DNA of 64,000 nt. It comes from Phreatobacter sp. Lineage in GTDB: Bacteria > Pseudomonadota > Alphaproteobacteria > Rhizobiales > Phreatobacteraceae. Position 1 is the first letter of the stretch. Every line of letters begins with the position of its first letter. The translations under genes were made by a program, and so were the position numbers. The notes below the pieces were generated by a model that worked only from the letters and a program-made list of their open reading frames with translations, was not told the origin of the DNA and made no database searches. The stretch spans positions 1 to 64,000 of the forward strand of contig NZ_JALHMP010000017.1 in the NCBI RefSeq assembly GCF_022843985.1, read 5' to 3'. Below are positions 55,094-64,000 of this stretch, in pieces.

Positions 55094-56350
55094 TCAGCCG
55101 AAGAGAGATTGGGCCTTGAGGAGGGCTTCCGCAAGACGGTCCACCTCATCGGTCGTGTTGTAAAGACCGAAAGAGGCGCGGCAGGTCGAGGTCACGCCAT
55201 ATCGCTGAAGCAGCGGCTGGGCGCAATGGGTTCCCGCCCTGACCGCGACACCGTAGCGGTCGATGACGGTGGCGACGTCGTGGGCATGGGCCCCCTTCAT
55301 CTCGAAGGAGACGATGGCGCCCTTGTCCCGGGCAGTGCCGAAGATGCGCAGGGAGTTGATCGCCCCGAGCCGCTCATGGGCATGGCGGACCAGGCTGTCC
55401 TCATGGGCGCGGATCGCCGTACGGCCGATCGAGCGCATGTAGTCGAGCGCCGCGCCAAGGCCGATGGCCTGGACGATGGCCGGGGTCCCGGCCTCGAAGC
55501 GGTGCGGCGGATCGTTGTAGGTGACGCCCTCGGTGGTGACGACCGAGATCATCTCGCCGCCGCCATTGTAGGGCGGCATCCGCTCCAGCAGCTCCTTCTT
55601 GCCGTAGAGAACACCGATGCCGGTCGGCCCATAGACCTTGTGACCGGTGAAGACGTAGAAATCGGCGTCGATGTCCTGGACGTCCACCTCCATATGGACG
55701 CAGGCCTGCGACCCGTCGACCAGCACCGGGATGCCGCGCGCATGCGCCAGCCGGATGCACTCCTTGATCGGCACCACGGTGCCAAGCGCATTCGACATGT
55801 GGGTCAGCGCCACCATCTTGACGCGCGGGCCAAGCAGCTTCTCGAACTCGTCGATGAGGAAATTCCCCTCCTCATCGATCGGGGCCCAGACCAGCTTCGC
55901 CCCGCGCTTCTCGCGGTGGAAGTGCCAGGGGACGATGTTGGAGTGATGCTCCATGATCGACAGGACGATCTCGTCGCCCTCGCCAATCACCAGCCCGCCG
56001 AAGGAGGCTGCCACCAGGTTGATCGCCTCGGAAGCGTTGCGGGTGAAGACGATCTGGTCGACCGACGGCGCGTTCAGGAAGGCGCGCACGCTCTCGCGTG
56101 CCGCTTCATAGGCCTCCGTCGCCGCATTGGCGAGGTAGTGGAGCCCGCGATGCACATTGGCATATTCGCTCTCGTAGGCATGGGAGATGCGGTCGATCAC
56201 CGCCCGCGGCTTCTGCGCCGAGGCGGCATTGTCGAGATAGACGAGGTCCTTGCCGTAGGGCTTCAGCGCCAGGGCGGGGAAGTCCTTGCGGATGAGATCG
56301 ACATCATAGCCGCCGTTTGCGACCGCCGGATGCTGGCCTGAAGGGGTCAT
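55094..56350 (-). CDS. sufS: Cysteine desulfurase SufS
   Basis: This 418-residue type II cysteine desulfurase has the PLP lysine K238 in FTGHKVYGPTG, the IMEHHSNIVPW segment and catalytic C390 in STCRASFG. It takes sulfur from cysteine for SufBCD. It starts 3 bases after sufD. A second desulfurase of type I heads the same operon. Confidence 0.95.
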   Translation of the reverse strand: MTPSGQHPAVANGGYDVDLIRKDFPALALKPYGKDLVYLDNAASAQKPRAVIDRISHAYESEYANVHRGLHYLANAATEAYEAARESVRAFLNAPSVDQIVFTRNASEAINLVAASFGGLVIGEGDEIVLSIMEHHSNIVPWHFHREKRGAKLVWAPIDEEGNFLIDEFEKLLGPRVKMVALTHMSNALGTVVPIKECIRLAHARGIPVLVDGSQACVHMEVDVQDIDADFYVFTGHKVYGPTGIGVLYGKKELLERMPPYNGGGEMISVVTTEGVTYNDPPHRFEAGTPAIVQAIGLGAALDYMRSIGRTAIRAHEDSLVRHAHERLGAINSLRIFGTARDKGAIVSFEMKGAHAHDVATVIDRYGVAVRAGTHCAQPLLQRYGVTSTCRASFGLYNTTDEVDRLAEALLKAQSLFG

Positions 56351-56353
56351 GGC

Positions 56354-57706
56354 TCAGCTCCTCGCGCGCATCCAGTCGGTCACCGAGGTCAGCATGGCCT
56401 CGCGCAGTTCCTCGACGACGGCGAGCGGTCCCGCGCCGAAATCCTCGATCGCCTCGCGGGCGAAAGCCTCCACCAGCAGTGCCTCGGCCTCCTTGTGCGG
56501 GATGCCGCGCGCCTTCAGGTAGAACATCAGGTCGGCATCGAGTTCGCCGCAGGTGCAGCCATGGGCGCAGGCGACATCGTCGGCGAAGATCTCGAGTTCG
56601 GGCTTGTTGTCCATCGACGGACCTTCGGCCAGCATGATCGTCTGGCTCATCATCCGCCCGTCAGTCTTCTGGGCGACCGGCTGGACGATGATCTTGCCCT
56701 GGAAGACGCCGTGGGCCTCGCCGTCGAGGATGTGCTTGAAGGTCTCGCGACTCTGGCAATGAGGCACGGCGTGCTCCATCACCAGCGCCGTATCGGCATG
56801 CTGGCGGCCCTTGAGCATCGACACGCCGCGCAGCGTCACGTTGGAATGCTCTCCGGCGAAGCGCACGAAGAGCTGGCTGCGCGACACCGCGGCACCTGTC
56901 GTGAGGGTCAGCGAGTCGAAATGCGCCTCGGCACCGACGCTCGCCTCGAGGGTGGCGAGGTGCAGGGCCTGGTCGCCCTCGACCTGGCGCCGCCCGTGCT
57001 CGAGCGTCGCCCCGTCGTGCACCACCACCTGCATGACGACATTCTTCTGGTACTCGACGCCGGCCGGCCCGCAATGGGTCTCGACGATCCCGGCCGAGGC
57101 CCCGGCCCCCACCACAACGACGACGCGCGACGTGACGAGGCGCGGCGCGCCGTCCGAGGTGATCGAGACGAGGTCTAGGGCATGGCCGAGCTCGGTGCCC
57201 GGCGCCACCTCGATCAGCAGGCCGTCGGTGAGGAAGGCATTGTTGAGCGCGAAGGCGATATTGGCGCGCGTCGCCGGCTGCCCGGTCACCAGCGCCGCGA
57301 TCTCCGGCCGCTGTGCCATGGCCGCGGCGAGGTCCGACACGGTGACGCCCTCGGGGAGCGCCCCGCCATCGGCGAGGTCCGGCACATGGAAGCCGTCGAC
57401 CAGGACGATGCGGCTGCCGCCGACCCGCTTTAGCCGGCCGAGGGCGACCTTCGCCGCCAGCAGGACTGAGGCGTCAGGTGCGACGGCCAGCGGCCGCGCC
57501 TCGCGCATGAGGACGCGCAGGTCGGTATATTTCCAGTCCTCGACGCGCCGATGCGGCAGCCCGCTGGCCTCGAAGCGCGCAAAACCGTCGATTCGCAGGC
57601 CCTCGAGCGCGGCGCTGGTTGGCCTGCTGTCGCGGAGGGCACCGAAAGCACCGATCAGAGCCTGTTCGGCAGGGGTTCGGATGGGGGTAATGGCGTTCAT
57701 GACCAT
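56354..57706 (-). CDS. sufD: Fe-S assembly scaffold protein SufD
   Basis: The 450-residue protein has the SufBD beta-helix core (residues about 190-420) with VSMLKGRQHADTALVMEHAVPHCQSRETFKHILDGEAHGVFQGKIIV and DNKPELEIFADDVACAHGCTCGELD, the metal-region histidine and cysteine part. It pairs with SufB and SufC. The start may be ATG 57706 or a GTG at 57712 that overlaps the sufC stop. Confidence 0.93.
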   Translation of the reverse strand: MVMNAITPIRTPAEQALIGAFGALRDSRPTSAALEGLRIDGFARFEASGLPHRRVEDWKYTDLRVLMREARPLAVAPDASVLLAAKVALGRLKRVGGSRIVLVDGFHVPDLADGGALPEGVTVSDLAAAMAQRPEIAALVTGQPATRANIAFALNNAFLTDGLLIEVAPGTELGHALDLVSITSDGAPRLVTSRVVVVVGAGASAGIVETHCGPAGVEYQKNVVMQVVVHDGATLEHGRRQVEGDQALHLATLEASVGAEAHFDSLTLTTGAAVSRSQLFVRFAGEHSNVTLRGVSMLKGRQHADTALVMEHAVPHCQSRETFKHILDGEAHGVFQGKIIVQPVAQKTDGRMMSQTIMLAEGPSMDNKPELEIFADDVACAHGCTCGELDADLMFYLKARGIPHKEAEALLVEAFAREAIEDFGAGPLAVVEELREAMLTSVTDWMRARS

Positions 57707-57708
57707 GC

Positions 57709-58470
57709 TCACGCGGCCTTGCCGACGATATCGGCATAGCCCTTGGCCTCGAGTTCGAGGGCGAGTTCCGGGCCGCCTGTCTTGATGATACGCCCGGCCG
57801 ACAGCACATGGACCACGTCCGGCTTGATGTAGTCGAGCAGGCGCTGGTAATGCGTGATGACGACAAAGCCGCGGTCGGGCGAGCGCATGGCGTTGACGCC
57901 GTCGGCGACGATCTTCAAGGCGTCGATGTCGAGGCCGGAATCAGTCTCGTCGAGAATGGCCAGCTTCGGCTGAAGCAGCGCCATCTGCAGGATCTCGTTG
58001 CGCTTCTTTTCGCCGCCGGAAAAGCCGACATTGACCGAACGCCGCAGCATGTCCTGCGAGATGCCGAGTTCCTTGGCGCGCCCGTTGACCAGCTTCATGA
58101 ATTCCGGCGTCGGCATGTCGTCGAGGCCGTTCTTGCGGCGCTGCGCGTTCAAGGCCGCCTTCAGGAAGGTCATCTGGCCGACGCCGGGGATCTCGATCGG
58201 ATACTGGAAGGCCAGGAACAGGCCCTTGGCGGCCCGCTCGTCGGGCGAGAGCTCCAGAATGTTCTCGCCGTCGAGCAGCGCCTCGCCATTCGTCACTTCA
58301 TAATCCTCGCGTCCCGCAAGGACATAGGACAGCGTCGACTTGCCCGAACCGTTCGGGCCCATGATGGCGGCGACCTGGCCCTTTTCGACGGTCAGATTGA
58401 GGCCGTTGAGGATCTGCTTGTCTTCTTCGGCGAGCTTGGCGGTCAGGTTCTTGATTTCGAGGAGCGACAT
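57709..58470 (-). CDS. sufC: Fe-S assembly ATPase SufC
   Basis: The 253-residue ABC ATPase has Walker A GPNGSGKST (38-46), a LAFQYPIEIPGV Q-loop region, signature FSGGEKKRNEI and Walker B LAILDETDSGLDID, with ITHYQRLLDYI as H-loop. It drives the SufBCD scaffold and has no membrane partner. It lies 70 bases after sufB. Confidence 0.95.
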   Translation of the reverse strand: MSLLEIKNLTAKLAEEDKQILNGLNLTVEKGQVAAIMGPNGSGKSTLSYVLAGREDYEVTNGEALLDGENILELSPDERAAKGLFLAFQYPIEIPGVGQMTFLKAALNAQRRKNGLDDMPTPEFMKLVNGRAKELGISQDMLRRSVNVGFSGGEKKRNEILQMALLQPKLAILDETDSGLDIDALKIVADGVNAMRSPDRGFVVITHYQRLLDYIKPDVVHVLSAGRIIKTGGPELALELEAKGYADIVGKAA

Positions 58471-58540
58471 GGGGTGGTCCTTGCGATCACGGACGGGCCG
58501 CGCCGGCGCGGCGAAAAGGAGCGGGGGTGGGTCGGCTGGA

Positions 58541-60013
<1,473 letters not shown>

Positions 60014-60064
60014 GGCCTTCTCCTCACATCCACGCGGCTTCAAGGGCCGCAGGTTGGCATTCCG

Positions 60065-61219
60065 TCACGCGGCGCGTGCCGCGATCGTTCTCGCGTGAGC
60101 GGCGAAAGCCGTCACGAACCGTTCCACATCAACGCGCGTCGTCGTCCAGCCAAGGCTCACCCTGAGCGCCGAGCGGACTTCCGTCACCGAAAGTCCCATC
60201 GCCGCCAGCACGTGGCTGGGAGCGATTTTTCCGGAGGCGCAGGCCGACCCGGTCGACACCGAAAGACCAGCAAGATCGAGGGCGATCACCGTGGTCTCGC
60301 CATCAAGGCCCGGATGGACCGTCAGGCTCGTATTGGGCAGACGCTCCGCTGACAAGCCGACGACCCGGCTCGACTCCGAAATAGTGACGATTTCGCGTTC
60401 CAGCCAGTCGCGGAGTGCGGCAAGACGTTGCAGCTCGGCAGCCATGTCCGGGACCAGCGCCGCGGCCGCGGCACCGAAGCCGGCAATGCCGACGATATTC
60501 TCGGTCCCGGCCCGCCGGCGACCCTCCTGGCCGCCGCCACGCACCAGCGGCGGGAAAAGGACGGCCTCCGACGCGGTGACGATGGCACCGACGCCCTGCG
60601 GACCGCCGATCTTGTGGGCCGACACGAAAAACGCATCGCAATCGAGCCGGGCGAGATCGAGCGGCATCTTGCCGAGCGCCTGCACGGCATCGACGACCAG
60701 CGCCGCTCCGTGGGCGCGGCACAGCGCGGCGATCTCCGCCAGCGGCTGGACGACGCCGGTCTCGTTGTTGGCCGCCATCACGGCGACGAGGGCCCGCCCC
60801 CCCTCGGCAGCGAGGAGATCGGCGAGACGGGCAAGATCGACGCGGCCCGTGCCGTCCACCGGACAGACAGAAATGGCCCCGGCGGCGAACCGGCCACCGG
60901 CCAGCACGCAGGAATGCTCGACGGCCGACACGATCAGGCGAGAAAACGGATCCGGCGCGCCATGAGGCGCGACGAAGCCGGGTGTCAGCAGGGTAGCGGC
61001 GGCCTCGCTGCCGCCGGAGGTGAAGGTGACGCAGCGCGGATCGGCCTGCACCAGGGCCGCGACCGATCGGCGCGCCTCCTCGACGATGCGACGGGCCGCG
61101 CGCCCGTCCCGATGCACCGCAGAGGCATTGCCCGTGACGTCCAGCGCCGCAACCATGGCCGCGCGCGCTTCGGGGCGAAGCGGCGTCGTGGCATTGTGGT
61201 CGAGATAGACGCGGGTCAT
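60065..61219 (-). CDS. Cysteine desulfurase, NifS/IscS-like (type I)
   Basis: The 384-residue protein has YLDHNATTPLRPEA (5-18), TSGGSEAAATLL, NNETGVVQPLAEI, the PLP lysine K203 in SAHKIGGPQG and catalytic C327 in GSACASGK. The sulfur loop is of the type I kind, unlike sufS in the same operon. It heads the suf operon behind the iron box and probably supplies sulfur for Fe-S clusters or thio-modified tRNA. Confidence 0.93.
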   Translation of the reverse strand: MTRVYLDHNATTPLRPEARAAMVAALDVTGNASAVHRDGRAARRIVEEARRSVAALVQADPRCVTFTSGGSEAAATLLTPGFVAPHGAPDPFSRLIVSAVEHSCVLAGGRFAAGAISVCPVDGTGRVDLARLADLLAAEGGRALVAVMAANNETGVVQPLAEIAALCRAHGAALVVDAVQALGKMPLDLARLDCDAFFVSAHKIGGPQGVGAIVTASEAVLFPPLVRGGGQEGRRRAGTENIVGIAGFGAAAAALVPDMAAELQRLAALRDWLEREIVTISESSRVVGLSAERLPNTSLTVHPGLDGETTVIALDLAGLSVSTGSACASGKIAPSHVLAAMGLSVTEVRSALRVSLGWTTTRVDVERFVTAFAAHARTIAARAA

Positions 61220-61329
61220 CGGGGAGAGGCCCTGTCGGAAAAACTTGGCATTGGATGTCGGGTTCGTGCTATAGGCCCGTCCCCGAACCGCCAAACTCGG
61301 CCAGACCCCCTGAGGGCCGGCGGGAAGGC

Positions 61330-61348
61330 GTTTAGAATTATTCTAAAC
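61330..61348. promoter_or_regulatory. Irr/ICE-type iron control element
   Basis: GTTTAGAATTATTCTAAAC is a perfect 19-bp palindrome with a single central base and fits the iron-control-element pattern TTTAGAA-N3-TTCTAAA bound by Irr in Rhizobiales. It overlaps the -10 and start of the suf promoter, so binding would block transcription. A second palindrome AACTCTAGAGTT (61346-61357) overlaps its edge. Confidence 0.8.
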
Positions 61349-61375
61349 TCTAGAGTTGCCCTGCCGCCCTGTCAA
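61347..61375 (-). promoter_or_regulatory. suf operon promoter
   Basis: On the minus strand, TTGACA (61375-61370, preceded by C) and TAGAGT (61352-61347) are 17 bases apart. Transcription would start near 61340, inside the palindromic iron box, about 120 bases before the desulfurase start. Confidence 0.65.
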
Positions 61376-61450
61376 GGTCGGAACTCCATCGAAATCGCCG
61401 TCAACCGGAGGGTTTCAATGTCGAATGGGGCCCCATGACGAGGATTATCC

Positions 61451-62107
61451 ATGCCTGAAGTCATCTTCAACGGTCCGGCAGGCCGGATCGAAGGGCGCTA
61501 TCATCCCGCCAAGGTCCGTTCCGCCCCCATCGGCATCGTGCTGCACCCGCACCCCCAGTTCGGCGGCACGATGAACAACCAGATCGTCTACAATTGCTAC
61601 TATCAGTTCGTGAACCGCGGCTTCTCCGTTCTGCGTTTCAATTTCCGCGGTGTCGGTCGCAGCCAGGGTGCCTTCGACCACGGCGTCGGTGAATTGTCGG
61701 ATGCAGCCGCGGCGCTCGACTATGCCCAGGCGATCAATCCGGAGGCACGAACCTGCTGGATCGCCGGCTTCTCCTTTGGCGCCTGGATCGGCATGCAGCT
61801 CCTGATGCGCCGTCCCGAGGTCGAGGGCTTCATCTCCATCGCCCCGCCGGCCAACCTCTACGATTTCTCCTTCCTCGCGCCCTGCCCCTCCTCCGGCCTC
61901 ATCGTCCATGGCGACAAGGATGCGGTGGTGCCGCTGACGGCCGTCCAGGGCCTCGTCGAGAAGCTGAAGACGCAGAAGGGCATTATCATCGAGCAGCAGG
62001 TGGTGCCCGGCGCCAACCACTTCTTCGAGAACACCGTCGACCCGCTGATGGAGATCGTCGGCGGTTATCTCGACAAGCGGCTGGGGAAACAGGACGCGGC
62101 GGAGTGA
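61451..62107 (+). CDS. Alpha/beta hydrolase (dienelactone-hydrolase-like)
   Basis: The 218-residue protein has HPHPQFGGTMNNQIVYNCYYQF (32-53), nucleophile in IAGFSFGAWIGMQL, acid in VHGDKDAVVP and histidine in PGANHFFENTVD. It belongs to the small alpha/beta hydrolase group often found divergent from suf genes in Hyphomicrobiales. Substrate unknown. Its promoter shares the gap with the iron box. Confidence 0.88.
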   Translation: MPEVIFNGPAGRIEGRYHPAKVRSAPIGIVLHPHPQFGGTMNNQIVYNCYYQFVNRGFSVLRFNFRGVGRSQGAFDHGVGELSDAAAALDYAQAINPEARTCWIAGFSFGAWIGMQLLMRRPEVEGFISIAPPANLYDFSFLAPCPSSGLIVHGDKDAVVPLTAVQGLVEKLKTQKGIIIEQQVVPGANHFFENTVDPLMEIVGGYLDKRLGKQDAAE

Positions 62108-62153
62108 GACGGCGCTTGCGGGGTCGTCCGACTCCGCTTAAAGCCCGGGGCTT

Positions 62154-63104
62154 ATGACCCAGGATCCTTCGTCCTTCGTGCTGAAGCGCCGGCACTTGCT
62201 CGGGATCGAGGGGCTTTCCCCCGCCGAGATCACCGGCCTCCTCGACCTTGCCGAGGAATTCGTCACCCTCAACCGACAGGTCGAGAAGAAACGCACGTCG
62301 CTCCGCGGCCGTACGCAGATCAACCTGTTCTTCGAATCCTCGACACGGACCCAGTCCTCCTTCGAACTGGCGGGCAAACGCCTCGGCGCCGACGTCATGA
62401 ACATGTCGGTGGCCCAGTCCTCGATCAAGAAGGGCGAGACGCTGATCGATACGGCGCTCACCCTCAATGCCATGCATCCCGACATCCTGATCATGCGCCA
62501 TGCCGCGTCGGGGGCCGTCGAACTGCTGGCGAAGAAGGTCGATTGCTCGGTGGTCAATGCCGGCGACGGCACCCATGAACATCCCACCCAGGCCCTGCTG
62601 GACGCCCTCACGATCCGCCGGAACAAGGGCCGGATCGAGCGGCTGACGGTCGCCATCTGCGGCGACATCCTGCATTCGCGCGTGGCGCGCTCCAACATCA
62701 TCCTGCTCAACGCCATGCAGGCGCGCGTGCGCGCGATCGGCCCCTCGACGCTGTTGCCCGCCGCCGTCGAGCGCCTCGGCGTCGAGGTCTACCGCGACAT
62801 GAAGGAAGGCCTGAAGGACGTCGACATCGTCATGATGCTGCGCCTCCAGCGGGAGCGGATGAACGGCTCCTTCGTGCCGTCGGTCCAGGAATATTTCCAC
62901 TATTTCGGCCTCGACGAGGCCAAGCTCCGCTACGCCAAACCGGACGCGCTGGTGATGCATCCCGGCCCGATGAATCGCGGTGTCGAGATCTCCACCGCCG
63001 TCGCCGACGGCGCCCAGTCGCTGATCCGCGAGCAGGTGGAGATGGGCGTCGCGGTGCGCATGGCTGTGCTGGAAGCCCTCGCCCGCAACCTGCCAAACGC
63101 GTGA
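62154..63104 (+). CDS. pyrB: Aspartate carbamoyltransferase, catalytic chain
   Basis: The 316-residue protein has [20 protein letters not shown] (the carbamoyl-phosphate motif, about 59-78), [33 protein letters not shown] and [11 protein letters not shown]. It makes carbamoyl-aspartate for pyrimidines. It is followed 11 bases later by a dihydroorotase-like gene, and no pyrI is visible. Confidence 0.96.
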   Translation: MTQDPSSFVLKRRHLLGIEGLSPAEITGLLDLAEEFVTLNRQVEKKRTSLRGRTQINLFFESSTRTQSSFELAGKRLGADVMNMSVAQSSIKKGETLIDTALTLNAMHPDILIMRHAASGAVELLAKKVDCSVVNAGDGTHEHPTQALLDALTIRRNKGRIERLTVAICGDILHSRVARSNIILLNAMQARVRAIGPSTLLPAAVERLGVEVYRDMKEGLKDVDIVMMLRLQRERMNGSFVPSVQEYFHYFGLDEAKLRYAKPDALVMHPGPMNRGVEISTAVADGAQSLIREQVEMGVAVRMAVLEALARNLPNA

Positions 63105-63115
63105 GGGCCCTGCCG

Positions 63116-64000
63116 ATGACCGCACAGCGCCCTCTCCTTCTCGCCAATGCCCTGCTGATCGATCCGGCGGCCGGCACCGAACGTCACGGCGGCCTTCTGG
63201 TCAGGGACGGCCTGATCGCCGATGCGGGCCCGCACCTCGCCGCCGGAACCGCGCCCGAGGGCACCGAGATCGTCGATTGCGGCGGCCGCGTCGTGGCGCC
63301 CGGCCTCGTCGACATGCGCTGCTTCGTCGGCGAGCCTGGCTACGAATACCGCGAGACCATCGCCTCGGCGACGGCGGCCGCGGCAGCGGGCGGCGTCACC
63401 ACCCTGGTCTGCCAGCCGGCGACCGACCCGGCCATCGATGATCCCGCCATCGTCGACTTCCTGCTGCGCCGCGCCCGCGACACCGGCATCGTCCATTTCC
63501 ATCCCATGGCGGCCATCACCAAGAAGCTCGGCGGCCGCGAGATGACCGAATTCGGCCTGCTCCAGGAGGCCGGCGCCGTCGCCTTCACCGACGGGGCGCG
63601 CTCGGTCACCGACGCCCTGGTGATGCGCCGGGCCATGACCTATGCGCGCGATTTCGACGCCCTCATCGTCCATCACACCGAGGACCCGGCCCTGGTCGGC
63701 GAAGGCGTCATGAACGAAGGGGAATTCGCCTCGCGACTGGGGCTCACCGGCATCCCGGTCGAGGCCGAGACGATCATGCTCGAGCGCGACCTGCGCCTCG
63801 TCAAGCTCACCGGCGCCCGCTACCACGCCGCCGCGATCACCTGCCGCGACTCGCTCGCCATCATCGCCCGGGCGAAGAATGAGGGGTTGCCCGTGACCGC
63901 GGCGGTGACGATCAACCACCTCACCCTCAACGAGAATGACATCGGCAGCTACCGTACCTTCTGCAAGCTCACGCCGCCCTTGCGCACCGAGGATGACCGC
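63116..64000 (+). CDS. Dihydroorotase-like protein (PyrC/PyrX), metal site degenerate; cut by window edge
   Basis: The frame stays open for 295 codons to the window end. It shows the dihydroorotase pattern IVDCGGRVVAPGLVDMRCFVGEPGYEYRETIASATAAAAAGGVTTL, then AITKKLGG with the lysine and IVHHTEDPAL. The DMHVHLREPG metal motif reads DMRCFVGEPG, so both histidines are replaced (R68 and F70). It is probably a non-catalytic partner that stabilises PyrB, as PyrX does in pseudomonads. A true PyrC should then exist elsewhere. Confidence 0.85.
   Translation, partial: MTAQRPLLLANALLIDPAAGTERHGGLLVRDGLIADAGPHLAAGTAPEGTEIVDCGGRVVAPGLVDMRCFVGEPGYEYRETIASATAAAAAGGVTTLVCQPATDPAIDDPAIVDFLLRRARDTGIVHFHPMAAITKKLGGREMTEFGLLQEAGAVAFTDGARSVTDALVMRRAMTYARDFDALIVHHTEDPALVGEGVMNEGEFASRLGLTGIPVEAETIMLERDLRLVKLTGARYHAAAITCRDSLAIIARAKNEGLPVTAAVTINHLTLNENDIGSYRTFCKLTPPLRTEDDR

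Noticed and set aside
54665-56341. 558-codon plus-strand frame opposite sufS and sufT
   Set aside because: It is a shadow of well-supported suf genes, with no protein motifs.

Overview
The window is high-GC DNA (about 65% G+C by eye) from an alphaproteobacterium, most likely a member of the Hyphomicrobiales (Rhizobiales). The signs are an Irr/ICE-type iron box over the suf promoter, CTTGAC-type -35 elements, a class II fructose bisphosphatase (GlpX) next to hom and recJ, a pyrB followed by a dihydroorotase-like partner with a degenerate metal site, and several tripartite-tricarboxylate (Bug/TctC) binding proteins. The genus cannot be fixed from the sequence alone.

Region 1-6500 is an accessory island. 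An IS5-type transposase start (leftmost 36 bases) abuts the C-terminal remnant of a type IIG restriction-modification methylase. A HigB/HigA toxin-antitoxin pair follows, then an OLD-type ATPase-TOPRIM nuclease, an AT-rich gene of unknown function facing it, and a serine resolvase with a ROK-family sugar-kinase homologue 12 bases behind it.

Region 6600-19280 is a catabolic and uptake cluster. Three coupled plus-strand genes (acyl-CoA dehydrogenase, amidohydrolase, AMP-dependent ligase) converge on a long minus-strand series: a fumarylacetoacetate-hydrolase-family protein, an HpaH-like hydratase, a RidA protein, a flavin reductase, a second amidohydrolase, a Bug-type binding protein, a NitT/TauT-like ABC transporter and an isochorismatase-family hydrolase. 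A divergent IclR regulator lies behind a perfect 7-3-7 palindrome. The series resembles the lower part of a meta-cleavage pathway without a ring-cleavage enzyme.

Region 19320-25650 is a tight six-gene series (Lpd/mercuric-reductase-like flavoprotein, TVP38 membrane protein, DUF547 protein, rhodanese, GT87-like and GT2-like glycosyltransferases) behind a dyad that looks like an ECF promoter. It is followed by a frameshifted shikimate-dehydrogenase-like relic. Then come an EamA exporter, a chemoreceptor fused to PilZ and a NavAb-like sodium channel. An IS3-family element (30666-31985, perfect 25-bp ends) sits against the channel gene and against a zinc-ribbon nuclease-like gene. Its terminal TGA serves as the stop codon for both neighbours. 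A tRNA-Glu(UUC) follows.

Region 32700-64000 is mostly core genome: a Bug binding protein, Kbp/LysM, an operon of aminotransferase, dapB-like, hom, glpX and recJ, and phaC with a 290-residue extension that contains a 15-bp tandem repeat. After these come argC, a tspO/HIG1/adenosyltransferase operon with a clear terminator, parE, an RhlE-type helicase, a diguanylate cyclase, the full suf Fe-S assembly operon and pyrB with its partner.
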